Below are positions 6,995-14,024 of a DNA stretch of 20,510 nucleotides, one piece after another. Below the pieces are notes generated by a model, which worked only from the letters and a program-made list of their open reading frames with translations, had not been told where the DNA came from and made no database searches. The stretch spans positions 1 through 20,510 of the forward strand of contig DASTSN010000050.1 of the NCBI GenBank assembly GCA_035760665.1, given 5' to 3'. The translations under genes were made by a program, and so were the position numbers. Source of the DNA: DASTSN01 sp035760665. Its GTDB lineage: Bacteria; Bacteroidota; Bacteroidia; Chitinophagales; Chitinophagaceae. Position 1 is the first letter of the stretch; the number at the start of each line of letters is the position of its first letter.

Positions 6995-8452
6995 ATGAAG
7001 AGCAATAATCAGTTTCCCATCAGGCTCCGTACGCTTGCCCTCACATTGGCATTTGTAGCAGCCGCGACTGCACTCCGCTTCTGGCCGCTTGATGAACTGG
7101 GCGACCGCTTTATCTGGTCAACCTTTTATCCCGCCGTGGTACTGGCCGCTATATTCGGCAGTTTTTATTGCGGCATCATCGCCACAATGCTTTCCAGTTT
7201 GGTAGCCTATGCAGGCTGGCATTACTTTTCCGGCCACTCTTTTTTGCAGGATAATGCCGGTTGGCTGGGCATTTTTGTTTTCCTGTTCAATGGCATACTT
7301 ATTTCCATCGTGGCCGGCAAGCTGAAAACCGCCAATGCAAAAACACAGAAAACCAAAAAACAGCTGGAAGAGAAAGTTGCCCAGTTAAATGCCATGAGCG
7401 ATAACCTGCCCGATTCGTTTATTTTCCAAACAATCACCAACGACCTGGGCTTGCCGGAGTTCGTATACGTTAGTGACGGCGTCAGGAAATTTACCGGTAA
7501 GTCGGGAGCAGAAGTAGTAAAAAACCAGGGGCTTCTGTACGACCTGATACTGGAAGAAGACCGGGATCAGTACTTGAAAGCCCGCAACGAGGCAGCACAG
7601 CAAATCCATCCGCTAAATATGGATCTTCGCTTTAGCAGCCCGGCCGTTCCATACCAGTGGGCCAATATTCACGTTACACCACGGCGGAGAGATGATGGCA
7701 GTTTCATTTGGGACGGTATTTTTACTGATATTACAAAACGCAAGCAGCTGGAAAAGGAACTGGTGGAACAAAAAACGTTTGCCCAGCAACTAATCACGGA
7801 AAGTACGATTGAGGAGCAGGAAAATGAAAGACGCCACATTTCCCATCACCTCAATGAAGACATTAACCAAATTCTGGCATCCGTGAAGATCCACCTCGAA
7901 ATGGCAAGAAAAAACGATGAAAAAAAAGAAGAACTTCTCAATACCAGCTACGAGGAACTGAAACTGGCAATACAAAAAATAAAACGACTGTATAACCAGA
8001 TCGACGCCCCATCTTTCTCTGATCTTGGATTTTACCAAACCCTGGAATTGCTGATGGATAAATCGGCAATCTCCCACGGCCTCGAAATATCATTTATCAA
8101 CCAGATGGATGAAAGAACGGAACTTCCCGGGCGAATAATGCTCTTCCTCTACAGGGTGATCCAGGAACAACTTGAGAATATTGTACAGCATGCCGGCACT
8201 AAAAAAGCTACCGTGAAATTAGCAGCAGGCGGGCATGGCTTGGAATTAATTATAAGCGATAACGGTAAAGGATTTGATGCAGGTGCCGGCAACTGGGGTA
8301 TGGGTTTTAAAAAAATGCAGGGTCGAATCGCATTCTACGGGGGCAATATGCAAATCTTGTCGGCGCCCGGCAAAGGCTGCACATTGCTGCTGACATTACC
8401 GGTAGAGAAAGCTTTTAATGAATCTTTTGCTGATCAGCCTCTTTTCCAGTGA
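6995..8452 (+). CDS. Membrane sensor histidine kinase-like protein (DUF4118-PAS-HATPase) lacking the canonical His
   Basis: 485 aa. Residues of about 12-105 hold several membrane helices with FYPAVVLAAIFGSF and ATMLSSLVAYAG, the DUF4118 (KdpD-like) pattern. A coiled linker follows, then a PAS domain (about 125-250) ending in FTDITKRK. The dimerisation segment is ERRHISHHLNEDINQILA. In related HisKA_3-type kinases the equivalent position reads E/H-L-H-D, so Asn287 (AAT, 7853-7855) replaces the phospho-acceptor. The HATPase domain looks intact: N-box EQLENIVQHAG, G1 box DNGKGFD (Asp422), G2 box GMGFKKM, and APGKGCTLLL. There is no response regulator beside it. It may bind ATP without autophosphorylating, use a nearby His (282, 284 or 285), or partner another kinase. 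It is convergent with the STING gene, 66 bases apart. Confidence 0.88.
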   Translation: MKSNNQFPIRLRTLALTLAFVAAATALRFWPLDELGDRFIWSTFYPAVVLAAIFGSFYCGIIATMLSSLVAYAGWHYFSGHSFLQDNAGWLGIFVFLFNGILISIVAGKLKTANAKTQKTKKQLEEKVAQLNAMSDNLPDSFIFQTITNDLGLPEFVYVSDGVRKFTGKSGAEVVKNQGLLYDLILEEDRDQYLKARNEAAQQIHPLNMDLRFSSPAVPYQWANIHVTPRRRDDGSFIWDGIFTDITKRKQLEKELVEQKTFAQQLITESTIEEQENERRHISHHLNEDINQILASVKIHLEMARKNDEKKEELLNTSYEELKLAIQKIKRLYNQIDAPSFSDLGFYQTLELLMDKSAISHGLEISFINQMDERTELPGRIMLFLYRVIQEQLENIVQHAGTKKATVKLAAGGHGLELIISDNGKGFDAGAGNWGMGFKKMQGRIAFYGGNMQILSAPGKGCTLLLTLPVEKAFNESFADQPLFQ

Positions 8453-8518
8453 CGAGGCCGGGAAATTCACAACCTTTGTAATCTCCATTTTATTAAGTAG
8501 CTGCTACCAGTCATGTTT

Positions 8519-9205
8519 TCATTTGCGATCACCGGCAGATGTTACAATCTTACTGGTATGGTCTATCACGGTGACATATTGTTCCAGCTGCCGCTCCCGC
8601 AGCAAATGTTCCAGTTCATAACGAAAGAGCCGCAGGTACTTTTGTTCCAGTTTTTGCCGTTCGCCCTCACCTTTACTATTGGCCTTCTTTTGTAATTTAT
8701 AATCAATCAGTGCCTCCAGCGAAGAAAGGGTATTGGGTACATCAAAGTAACACTCCCGCCCATCCTGCAGATGTCTGATGATAGCAATCTCCATTTCCTG
8801 CCGGTTGCGGGTAGTCACCGGCACCTGCTCATGGCTGCGGCTAAAGCCTGCCTGGTGCAGGCTGGCCTGCACAGAGATGTTACTCACGGCAGCTATGCCG
8901 GAGGGCAGCAGCACATAAACCGTTTTTATACCTTCAGGATACTTTTTGATAAGTCCTTCCACCATTGGCTCCAGTGCATTTTTAACGTAACCAACGGCCA
9001 GCACATTTGCCGCACAGAATTTTTTCACCCAGTTATCATACGCCTCATTAGCAGCAACCGATGCGACGGAAAGCAGCCCCAGCAGTTCCAGCACAGCATC
9101 CGGCTTTTCTTTAACCGGCGGAGTTTTAGTAATGGCAAGCAAAATCAGCGCAACGCTGGTAACCCAGCAACCGAGCTGAACGATTTTGAATGTATTGAGC
9201 TTCAT
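8519..9205 (-). CDS. Membrane-anchored prokaryotic STING (cyclic-dinucleotide receptor)
   Basis: 228 aa from an ATG at 9205. Residues 9-26 form a membrane helix (GCWVTSVALILLAIT) and 38-52 a weaker hydrophobic one. From about residue 63 the sequence follows the prokaryotic STING domain: LAVGYVKNALEPMVEGL (the first ligand-site helix, with a Gly-Tyr pair), TVYVLLPSG (core strand), TTRNRQEMEI (an Arg-x-Arg lid strand), CYFDVPNTLSSLEALIDY (the conserved F-D-x-P-x-T-L segment), and YLRLFRYELEHLLRE (final helix, like LFCRTLEDIL of animal STING). Known bacterial STINGs bind cyclic dinucleotides, often c-di-GMP, oligomerise and trigger a TIR or membrane effector in CBASS defence. Here the effector would be the membrane segment. 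No CD-NTase is in the window. The family call is from motif memory; the function is inferred. Confidence 0.82.
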   Translation of the reverse strand: MKLNTFKIVQLGCWVTSVALILLAITKTPPVKEKPDAVLELLGLLSVASVAANEAYDNWVKKFCAANVLAVGYVKNALEPMVEGLIKKYPEGIKTVYVLLPSGIAAVSNISVQASLHQAGFSRSHEQVPVTTRNRQEMEIAIIRHLQDGRECYFDVPNTLSSLEALIDYKLQKKANSKGEGERQKLEQKYLRLFRYELEHLLRERQLEQYVTVIDHTSKIVTSAGDRK

Positions 9206-9793
9206 GATGGTGGTTTGTGAAAGACCGGGAATATTGTTTCGTATTTAAAAATAAAAAAATACAGGACATGCCTTCGTTAGTAACCAGGCAAATACATATT
9301 ACGTTTATGGCTTACCGGTAGGCAGTTGCGAACAGGAAACGTTAAACTTATTCACATTTACCGATTTTGGCATAGTTTTTCGCTACTCTTTCAGAAAATG
9401 ATATTGTGATGACCTGTCCGTATTCTTCCCCCATTACAAAAAAATTACTCTTACAATTTATTCTCGAGCATGCTGATTACCGCAAAAGAAGTTTGTATTT
9501 GCAGGAAATTATTTCCATGAGCAAGGCAAACGATGTATGGCGGCATGCGCTGCTAACTTTCCTGGACGCTTCTTTAAAAAATAACTGGTCGCTGAAGCCG
9601 TTTAGCAAAAACTGATTCATACACTACTGCTCCCTGCGATAATCAGCGAGCAATGCTGGCAGGAGCTAACAAGGTAGTATAAATCAATAATTCGCGGCTA
9701 GCAGTCATGCGCCCGCTGCCTAGCAAAAATCTGTTGCCGTTCGGTAACTTCGTGGCTGTTTCTTGTTATATATATTCCACTATTCTTTCACGC
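9206..9793. other. Divergent region upstream of STING and the SMUG2-type gene
   Basis: About 590 bases separate the STING start from the glycosylase start. The part nearest STING (9206-9400) is AT-rich and has no convincing reading frame on either strand; its promoter should be here. A box GTATTTG about 80 bases before the STING ATG, preceded by TG, differs from the Bacteroidota -7 consensus TAnnTTTG at one base, but I see no matching -33 element. 9409-9615 holds the small unknown ORF listed separately. 9616-9793 contains only chance frames. There is no trace of a cyclase fragment. Confidence 0.5.
9409..9615 (+). CDS. Small hypothetical protein
   Basis: 68 aa from ATG at 9409; a GTG one codon earlier would also serve. 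The sequence is mixed hydrophobic and basic, with a helix-like core (TKKLLLQFILEHADYRKRSLY) shortened here as LLLQFILEHADYRKR, and a second helix AND-VWRHALLTFLDASLKN. It has no signal peptide, no membrane segment long enough to span the bilayer, and no motif I recognise. It lies between two divergent genes and points the same way as the glycosylase gene 178 bases downstream. It could be a real small cytoplasmic protein or a chance frame; codon composition does not settle it. Confidence 0.35.
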   Translation: MTCPYSSPITKKLLLQFILEHADYRKRSLYLQEIISMSKANDVWRHALLTFLDASLKNNWSLKPFSKN

Positions 9794-10477
9794 ATGCCGT
9801 TATTAGCTGATCAGTTAATCAGGTTTTATGAACAACTCCGGCCGCCACGCCGCCTGCCGGCAGGAGTTGCCGTGCTCTACCCGCAAAAAGACCCGCAGGT
9901 GATGGAAATCACCAGGACCTTTTTTCAAACGTTTTATTCCGATAACCGGCCCCGCCACCTCTTGCTGGGGATTAATCCGGGACGCTTCGGCGCCGGTATT
10001 ACCGGCATCAACTTTACTGCCCCGCGGCAACTGACCGAAAACTGCGGTATCAGCCATTCTTTCCCGCTGAAAAGCGAGTTGTCTGCGGAATTCATCTATG
10101 AAGTCATCGAACGGTACGGAGGGTGTCGGAAATTTTATCAACGTTTTTTTATTTCCGCAGTAAGCCCCCTGGGTTATGTAAAAAATGGTAAAAACCTAAA
10201 CTATTATGACGATAGCGATTTGCAAAAAGCCGTCACCCCATTCATTGCAGCCAGTATACAGCAACAGCTTGCTTTCGGATTTAAAACAGATCACTGCATC
10301 TGCATAGGAGGAGAAAAGAACTACAAATACCTGCAGCAGTTAAACAACGAGTACCAATGGTTTGCAAAAATTTCACCGCTGCCCCATCCCCGTTTTATAC
10401 TGCAGTACCGACGCAGGCAAAAAGAATCGTTTATTCAACAATACCTCCATGCGCTGAATCATCTTTGTAACCGGTAA
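9794..10477 (+). CDS. Uracil-DNA glycosylase-superfamily protein (SMUG2 / DUF4918 type)
   Basis: 227 aa from the ATG at 9794 (MPLLADQLIRFYEQL), which matches where this family normally starts; the frame is open a further 29 codons upstream. Seen: LLLGINPGRFGAGITGINFTAP, the G-I-N-P-G-x-F/G motif that in SMUG/UDG enzymes contains the water-activating residue; a Phe/Tyr-rich core (FYQRFFISAVSPLG); CICIGGEKNYKYL; and PLPHPRFI near the C-terminus, the H-P motif that inserts into DNA. The family removes uracil or oxidised pyrimidines from DNA, starting base-excision repair. Activity on a particular lesion cannot be read from sequence. It is transcribed away from STING and followed, 277 bases later, by a MATE gene on the same strand. 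Confidence 0.83.
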   Translation: MPLLADQLIRFYEQLRPPRRLPAGVAVLYPQKDPQVMEITRTFFQTFYSDNRPRHLLLGINPGRFGAGITGINFTAPRQLTENCGISHSFPLKSELSAEFIYEVIERYGGCRKFYQRFFISAVSPLGYVKNGKNLNYYDDSDLQKAVTPFIAASIQQQLAFGFKTDHCICIGGEKNYKYLQQLNNEYQWFAKISPLPHPRFILQYRRRQKESFIQQYLHALNHLCNR

Positions 10478-10699
10478 GCTTCAAAGCACCTGGAAAACCC
10501 GCCGCCTGTCACCCAAAAATCCCGCTTGGTACAACTGAATGGCGATTTTATCCGCAAAATTGCTTCCTGGCAGACGGCAGTAAAAAAATTACTGTAGTTT
10601 TGAAGCAGCTTAAACAAAAGCATATGAAAATCTGCTAAGTCCTGTTCCTTCACAGGCGGGTTCGCACTTCAGGTTCAGAACCCTTTATCTTTTCTCACC

Positions 10700-10730
10700 C
10701 ACAGGCGGAAAATATCCGCACATCATTTTT
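10700..10730 (+). promoter_or_regulatory. Hairpin followed by T tract in the MATE leader
   Basis: A perfect 5-bp stem GCGGA (10705-10709) and TCCGC (10715-10719) closes a 5-base AAATA loop, and six Ts follow after a short ACATCA spacer, ending 25 bases before the MATE start. The 9-mer CACAGGCGG occurs at 10651-10659 and again at 10700-10708, overlapping the stem. It could be a weak terminator for the glycosylase transcript, an attenuator for the transporter, or chance; the spacer before the Ts weakens the terminator reading. Confidence 0.25.
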
Positions 10731-10754
10731 TAATTGAAATTTTAATGTCGTTTT

Positions 10755-12173
10755 ATGTCGCAACCGACGATTTATAAAAGTAAACGATTGCTGTTCTTTT
10801 CACTGCTGAAAAAAGCGCTCCGCGGTGGTGAATATGATTATACAAAAGGAAGTATCCGCCAGGCAATTATTTTACTGGCCATTCCTATGATTCTGGAACT
10901 CAGCCTGGAATCTGTTTTTGCTGTGGTAGATATGTTTTTTGTAGGTCACCTGGGAGAAAATGCTATCGCTACCGTAGGCCTTACCGAATCTGTGATCTCC
11001 ATCATTTATTCGGTTGCAATCGGCCTCAGCACAGCTGCCACGGCGGTAGTGGCCAGGCGGGTAGGTGAAAAAAATGACCAGGCGGCTTCGCATGCAGGCA
11101 TGCAATCCATCCTGTTGGGTCTGCTGATAACCATGCTAATCAGTGTGGCAGGTGTTGTGTTTGCCGGAGATATCCTGCGCATCATGGGTGCCCGGCCGGA
11201 AGTAGTGAAGGAGGGAGCTATTTTTACCAGGATTATGATGGGCGGCAGTGCTGCCATTATGCTGCTGTTTCTGATTAATGGCATCTTTCGCGGGGCTGGC
11301 AATGCGGCTATGGCAATGCGTAGCCTGTGGCTGGCGAGTATCTTGAATATCATCCTGTGCTCGCTTTGCATCAACGGTATTGGCAACTGGGATGGCTGGG
11401 GCCTGAAAGGAGCAGCCATCGCTACCACAATCGGCAGAAGCGCAGGCGTACTGTACCAGTGTTATCACCTGTTTGCTGGCACTAGCAGGATCAGCCTGCG
11501 CAGGGAGCATTTTCGTATTGATATGCCCGTTATAAAGTCCTTGGTGAACATTGCGTGGCCGGCTACATTCCAGTTCCTGATTGCTTCAGGGAGTTGGATT
11601 ATCCTGGCTAAACTGGTTGCCGATTCCGGCGGTACGGCCTCCTCTGCCGGTTACCAGGTAGCGTTGCGCAACGTAGTATTCTTTATCTTACCAGCCTGGG
11701 GCCTCAGCAATGCAGCTGCCACACTGGTTGGTCAAAACCTTGGCGCAAAGCAGCCCGGACGGGCAGAACAGAGTGTGCTGCTAACAGCCCGGTATAATGC
11801 TATGTTTATGACTGGCGTTATGCTGCTGTTTATGTTTTTTGCTGCGCCCATCATTAGTGTGTTCACCAGCGAAGTGGAAGTACAACGGGTAGGAACAGAG
11901 GCGCTGCAGATCATCGGCACTGGCTATATATTTTACGGAATCGGGATGGTCATGATCCAGGCGCTGAATGGAGCCGGTGACACCCGCACGCCAACACTGG
12001 TTAACCTGTTGGGGTTTTGGTTTTTCCAGATACCTGTGGCCTACCTGCTTGCACTTGGGCTGGACATGGGGCCTAAAGGCGCTTTTATTGCCATCCCTGT
12101 AGCCGAGACGGCGATCGCCATTGCTGCTTACATCCTGTTCAAAAAAGGCAGGTGGAAAAACGTGCAGGTATAG
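10755..12173 (+). CDS. MATE-family multidrug efflux transporter
   Basis: 472 aa, the usual MATE length, with about twelve membrane helices in two repeats. Landmarks: IRQAIILLAIPMILELSLESVFAVVDMFFVGHLG is cut here to AIPMILELSLESVF and VVDMFFVGHLG, the classic first-helix region with the DxxFVG motif; GLSTAATAVVARRVGEKN for the loop after helix 2; and, in the second half, PAWGLSNAAATLVGQNLGAK and IQALNGAGDTRTPTLVN. It exports cationic drugs or metabolites in exchange for Na+ or H+. The start at 10755 is preferred: an ATG nine bases earlier is in another frame and stops at once. No regulator lies beside it, so the substrate is unknown. Confidence 0.95.
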   Translation: MSQPTIYKSKRLLFFSLLKKALRGGEYDYTKGSIRQAIILLAIPMILELSLESVFAVVDMFFVGHLGENAIATVGLTESVISIIYSVAIGLSTAATAVVARRVGEKNDQAASHAGMQSILLGLLITMLISVAGVVFAGDILRIMGARPEVVKEGAIFTRIMMGGSAAIMLLFLINGIFRGAGNAAMAMRSLWLASILNIILCSLCINGIGNWDGWGLKGAAIATTIGRSAGVLYQCYHLFAGTSRISLRREHFRIDMPVIKSLVNIAWPATFQFLIASGSWIILAKLVADSGGTASSAGYQVALRNVVFFILPAWGLSNAAATLVGQNLGAKQPGRAEQSVLLTARYNAMFMTGVMLLFMFFAAPIISVFTSEVEVQRVGTEALQIIGTGYIFYGIGMVMIQALNGAGDTRTPTLVNLLGFWFFQIPVAYLLALGLDMGPKGAFIAIPVAETAIAIAAYILFKKGRWKNVQV

Positions 12174-12484
12174 CCGAATATACGCTACATCCATAAAAGA
12201 GCCTGCTGCAGGAATTTTAATTATTATAACCTTTTTGTAAATCCTTACGGGTCTCTATTTGCCGGTATACAGGCAATCTTTTTTTTGAAAAAATCCCGTT
12301 AAGTATAACTACTTAGTATACCCGCTTTTTATTGCTTCCTTAGAAAAAATACTGCTGTACCAGACGTACTTCTCCTGTATTTTATGAAAAAGTTTTCATG
12401 ACGGTTTGTAATTTTTAATGGTGCATAATATTTTCACAACTGTTAGCGTTTCAATAATCCAAATCCTGAAAAAACCGATACCCG
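12174..12484 (+). other. Intergenic region before the L,D-transpeptidase gene
   Basis: 311 AT-rich bases with no plausible gene. A small CCTG-CTG-CAGG hairpin near 12209-12219, followed by TTTTAATTATT, may be a weak MATE terminator. GTATA and TATAC half-sites flank ACTACTTAG near 12304-12322 (5-bp inverted repeat). A TGA at 12467-12469 closes the frame upstream of the transpeptidase, so that gene cannot start further left. Confidence 0.4.
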
Positions 12485-13240
12485 TTGAAAAAGTTATTCA
12501 TCCCCTTACTGGTAGCCTGTATCTCTTTTTCGTTTGCTCTTCTCCCGGACGGGAATGTAGTAAGCCCTTTGAAAACAGATGCAGCAATTATTACAACTTC
12601 CGGTTTGACGCCTGCAACCACGTCCGCAGAATCAGCGGCAAAACTGCTGGCCGATCAATACTACGACAGCCTGCAGCTTGACGAGTTTGGTTTATCCAAA
12701 TCCGCAATGGAATATGCCATTAAGGGCTACGAGAAACTGCGGGAAGAAGGATACCTGGCGAATCCCGATGTCATTACCATTTGTGACTTCAGCCTCTCCT
12801 CGCGGAAAAAAAGACTGTTCCTGATTGATTTAAAAAATTACAAACTCATTTTAAATACCTATGTAGCCCATGGACGCAAGTCGGGTGGAGAATTTGCCAG
12901 TCGTTTCTCCAACCGCCCTAATTCGCACCAGAGCAGCCTGGGGTTTTATGTTACAGAAAGCACCTATTTCGGCAGCCACGGCCTGGCATTGAAAATTGAA
13001 GGTGTTGATAAAGGCTTTAACGATAGGGCAGAGCAGCGCAACATTGTTGTTCACGGATCAGCCTATGTGGGAGAACGCTTTATTCAATCCAACCCGTTTA
13101 TGGGCAGAAGTTTTGGCTGCCCGGCTATCCCCAAAAAATTAACGGAAACAATTATCAGTACTATTAAGAATGGATCCTGTTTTTTTATCTACCATCCTAC
13201 AAAAAAATATATTGCTGAATCTAAAATATTGAACGGCTGA
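12485..13240 (+). CDS. Exported murein L,D-transpeptidase, YkuD_2 type (TTG start)
   Basis: 251 aa. The only workable start is TTG at 12485, because an in-frame TGA lies 15 bases upstream and the next ATG is inside the fold; TTG gives MKKLFIPLLVACISFSFALL, a clear signal peptide. After an Ala/Thr-rich linker and a helical segment (AMEYAIKGYEKLREEGY) comes the catalytic domain: RLFLIDLKNYKLILNTYVAHG, SLGFYVTESTYFGSHGLAL, IVVHGSAYV with His190, and GRSFGCPAIP with Cys212, the His/Ser-x-Gly-Cys set of L,D-transpeptidases. It probably makes or edits 3-3 peptidoglycan crosslinks or attaches proteins in the periplasm. A strong terminator follows 30 bases after the stop. TTG may lower its translation. 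Confidence 0.88.
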   Translation: MKKLFIPLLVACISFSFALLPDGNVVSPLKTDAAIITTSGLTPATTSAESAAKLLADQYYDSLQLDEFGLSKSAMEYAIKGYEKLREEGYLANPDVITICDFSLSSRKKRLFLIDLKNYKLILNTYVAHGRKSGGEFASRFSNRPNSHQSSLGFYVTESTYFGSHGLALKIEGVDKGFNDRAEQRNIVVHGSAYVGERFIQSNPFMGRSFGCPAIPKKLTETIISTIKNGSCFFIYHPTKKYIAESKILNG

Positions 13241-13270
13241 TTGGACATAGTACAAGGATGGATGATAACA

Positions 13271-13310
13271 AAAAGCTCAATCGTACCCTATGGTTGAGCT
13301 TTTGTTTTTT
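13271..13310. terminator. Strong rho-independent terminator, likely bidirectional
   Basis: AAAAGCTCAA (13271-13280) pairs perfectly with TTGAGCTTTT (13294-13303); the stem can extend inward through two wobble pairs (TCGTA with TATGG) to a CCC loop. TGTTTTTTT follows on the plus strand, ending the L,D-transpeptidase transcript. Read on the minus strand the same hairpin ends in a shorter T run and lies about 20-60 bases beyond the stop of the PAP2-like gene, so it can end both convergent transcripts. Confidence 0.85.
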
Positions 13311-13328
13311 TAAAAACCCTTGTGCCGG

Positions 13329-14021
13329 TTAATTAAAAAAATAGGCGATGGTGAGTGATGCCACTCCGATCAGCAAACCTGTATAAACTTCCGCCGGCGT
13401 ATGGTCAGATGCTATCAGGCGGCTGGTACTTACAAGCCCTGTGATTAGAATAGTGATTGAAATATATAAGGTAAATGATATATCCTGGGAAAAGCCCATC
13501 AGCATAACAAAGGCGGCGGCCACACCCATCGCCATGGTATGCATGCTCACCTTCATGTAAATATTGGCGAGCAGGCCCAGGATGGAAACAATGAAAATGG
13601 CGAGTGCCAGCATCACAATCTCTCCGCGAAATTCAGGCTGGTTGTGCAGTACATACCACATCCACCAGTAATAAATCATGCAGATGACATAAGGGATGAT
13701 ACGTTCCTGCTGTGTTTTTAAATAAATTGTTTTCACAAAACCCAGTCCCCTCAGCAGCAGTAATGTCAGTAACGGAAACATGGTGTACATGACGGCAAAA
13801 CGCAGGACCAGGAAATTCTTTTCCTGCACACTGAAACCCGAAAACAAGTAGGGCTGGCTTTTTATAAAAAACCAGATAATATAAACTGGAATAAACAAGG
13901 GATGAAAAATATAGGAAATCATCTTTGCCAGCAGCTTTATCAGCAAAGGCTGCTGCCCCAATGCATTGCTGCGTGATTCCCTGAGCTGACTGCTATCGTC
14001 TACAACTAATCTGCTGTTCAT
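13329..14021 (-). CDS. PAP2-like integral membrane protein (divergent phosphatase superfamily)
   Basis: 230 aa with about six membrane helices after a polar N-terminal stretch of about 25 residues. PAP2 landmarks are present in order but relaxed: KTQQERIIPY stands for K-x6-R-P, VSMHTMAMG for the P-S-G-H strand (Ser and His kept, Pro and Gly lost), and SRLIASDHTPAEVYTG for S-R-x5-H-x3-D with Glu in place of Asp. PAP2 enzymes remove phosphate from lipid phosphates such as undecaprenyl pyrophosphate at the membrane. The altered residues leave activity in doubt, although from memory this variant is common among Bacteroidota relatives. Its start lies 3 bases after the rpoN stop, so the two genes are co-transcribed. 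Confidence 0.75.
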   Translation of the reverse strand: MNSRLVVDDSSQLRESRSNALGQQPLLIKLLAKMISYIFHPLFIPVYIIWFFIKSQPYLFSGFSVQEKNFLVLRFAVMYTMFPLLTLLLLRGLGFVKTIYLKTQQERIIPYVICMIYYWWMWYVLHNQPEFRGEIVMLALAIFIVSILGLLANIYMKVSMHTMAMGVAAAFVMLMGFSQDISFTLYISITILITGLVSTSRLIASDHTPAEVYTGLLIGVASLTIAYFFN

Positions 14022-14024
14022 GAT

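Noticed and set aside
8519..9205. STING gene as part of a complete CBASS operon
   Set aside because: No CD-NTase, Cap2/Cap3 or other CBASS gene is found in the neighbouring frames on either strand.
9616..9793. Extension of the SMUG2-type protein to an upstream ATG (9707)
   Set aside because: The extra 29 residues do not match the family, which begins with the segment at 9794.
10485..10635. Inverted GCTTCAAA / TTTGAAGC copies about 120 bases apart, as mobile element ends
   Set aside because: Only 8 bases long, no target duplication or transposase, and the interval has no coding content.
12418..12681. Separate 87-codon frame before and across the L,D-transpeptidase start
   Set aside because: It overlaps the real signal peptide in another frame and has no protein-like features.
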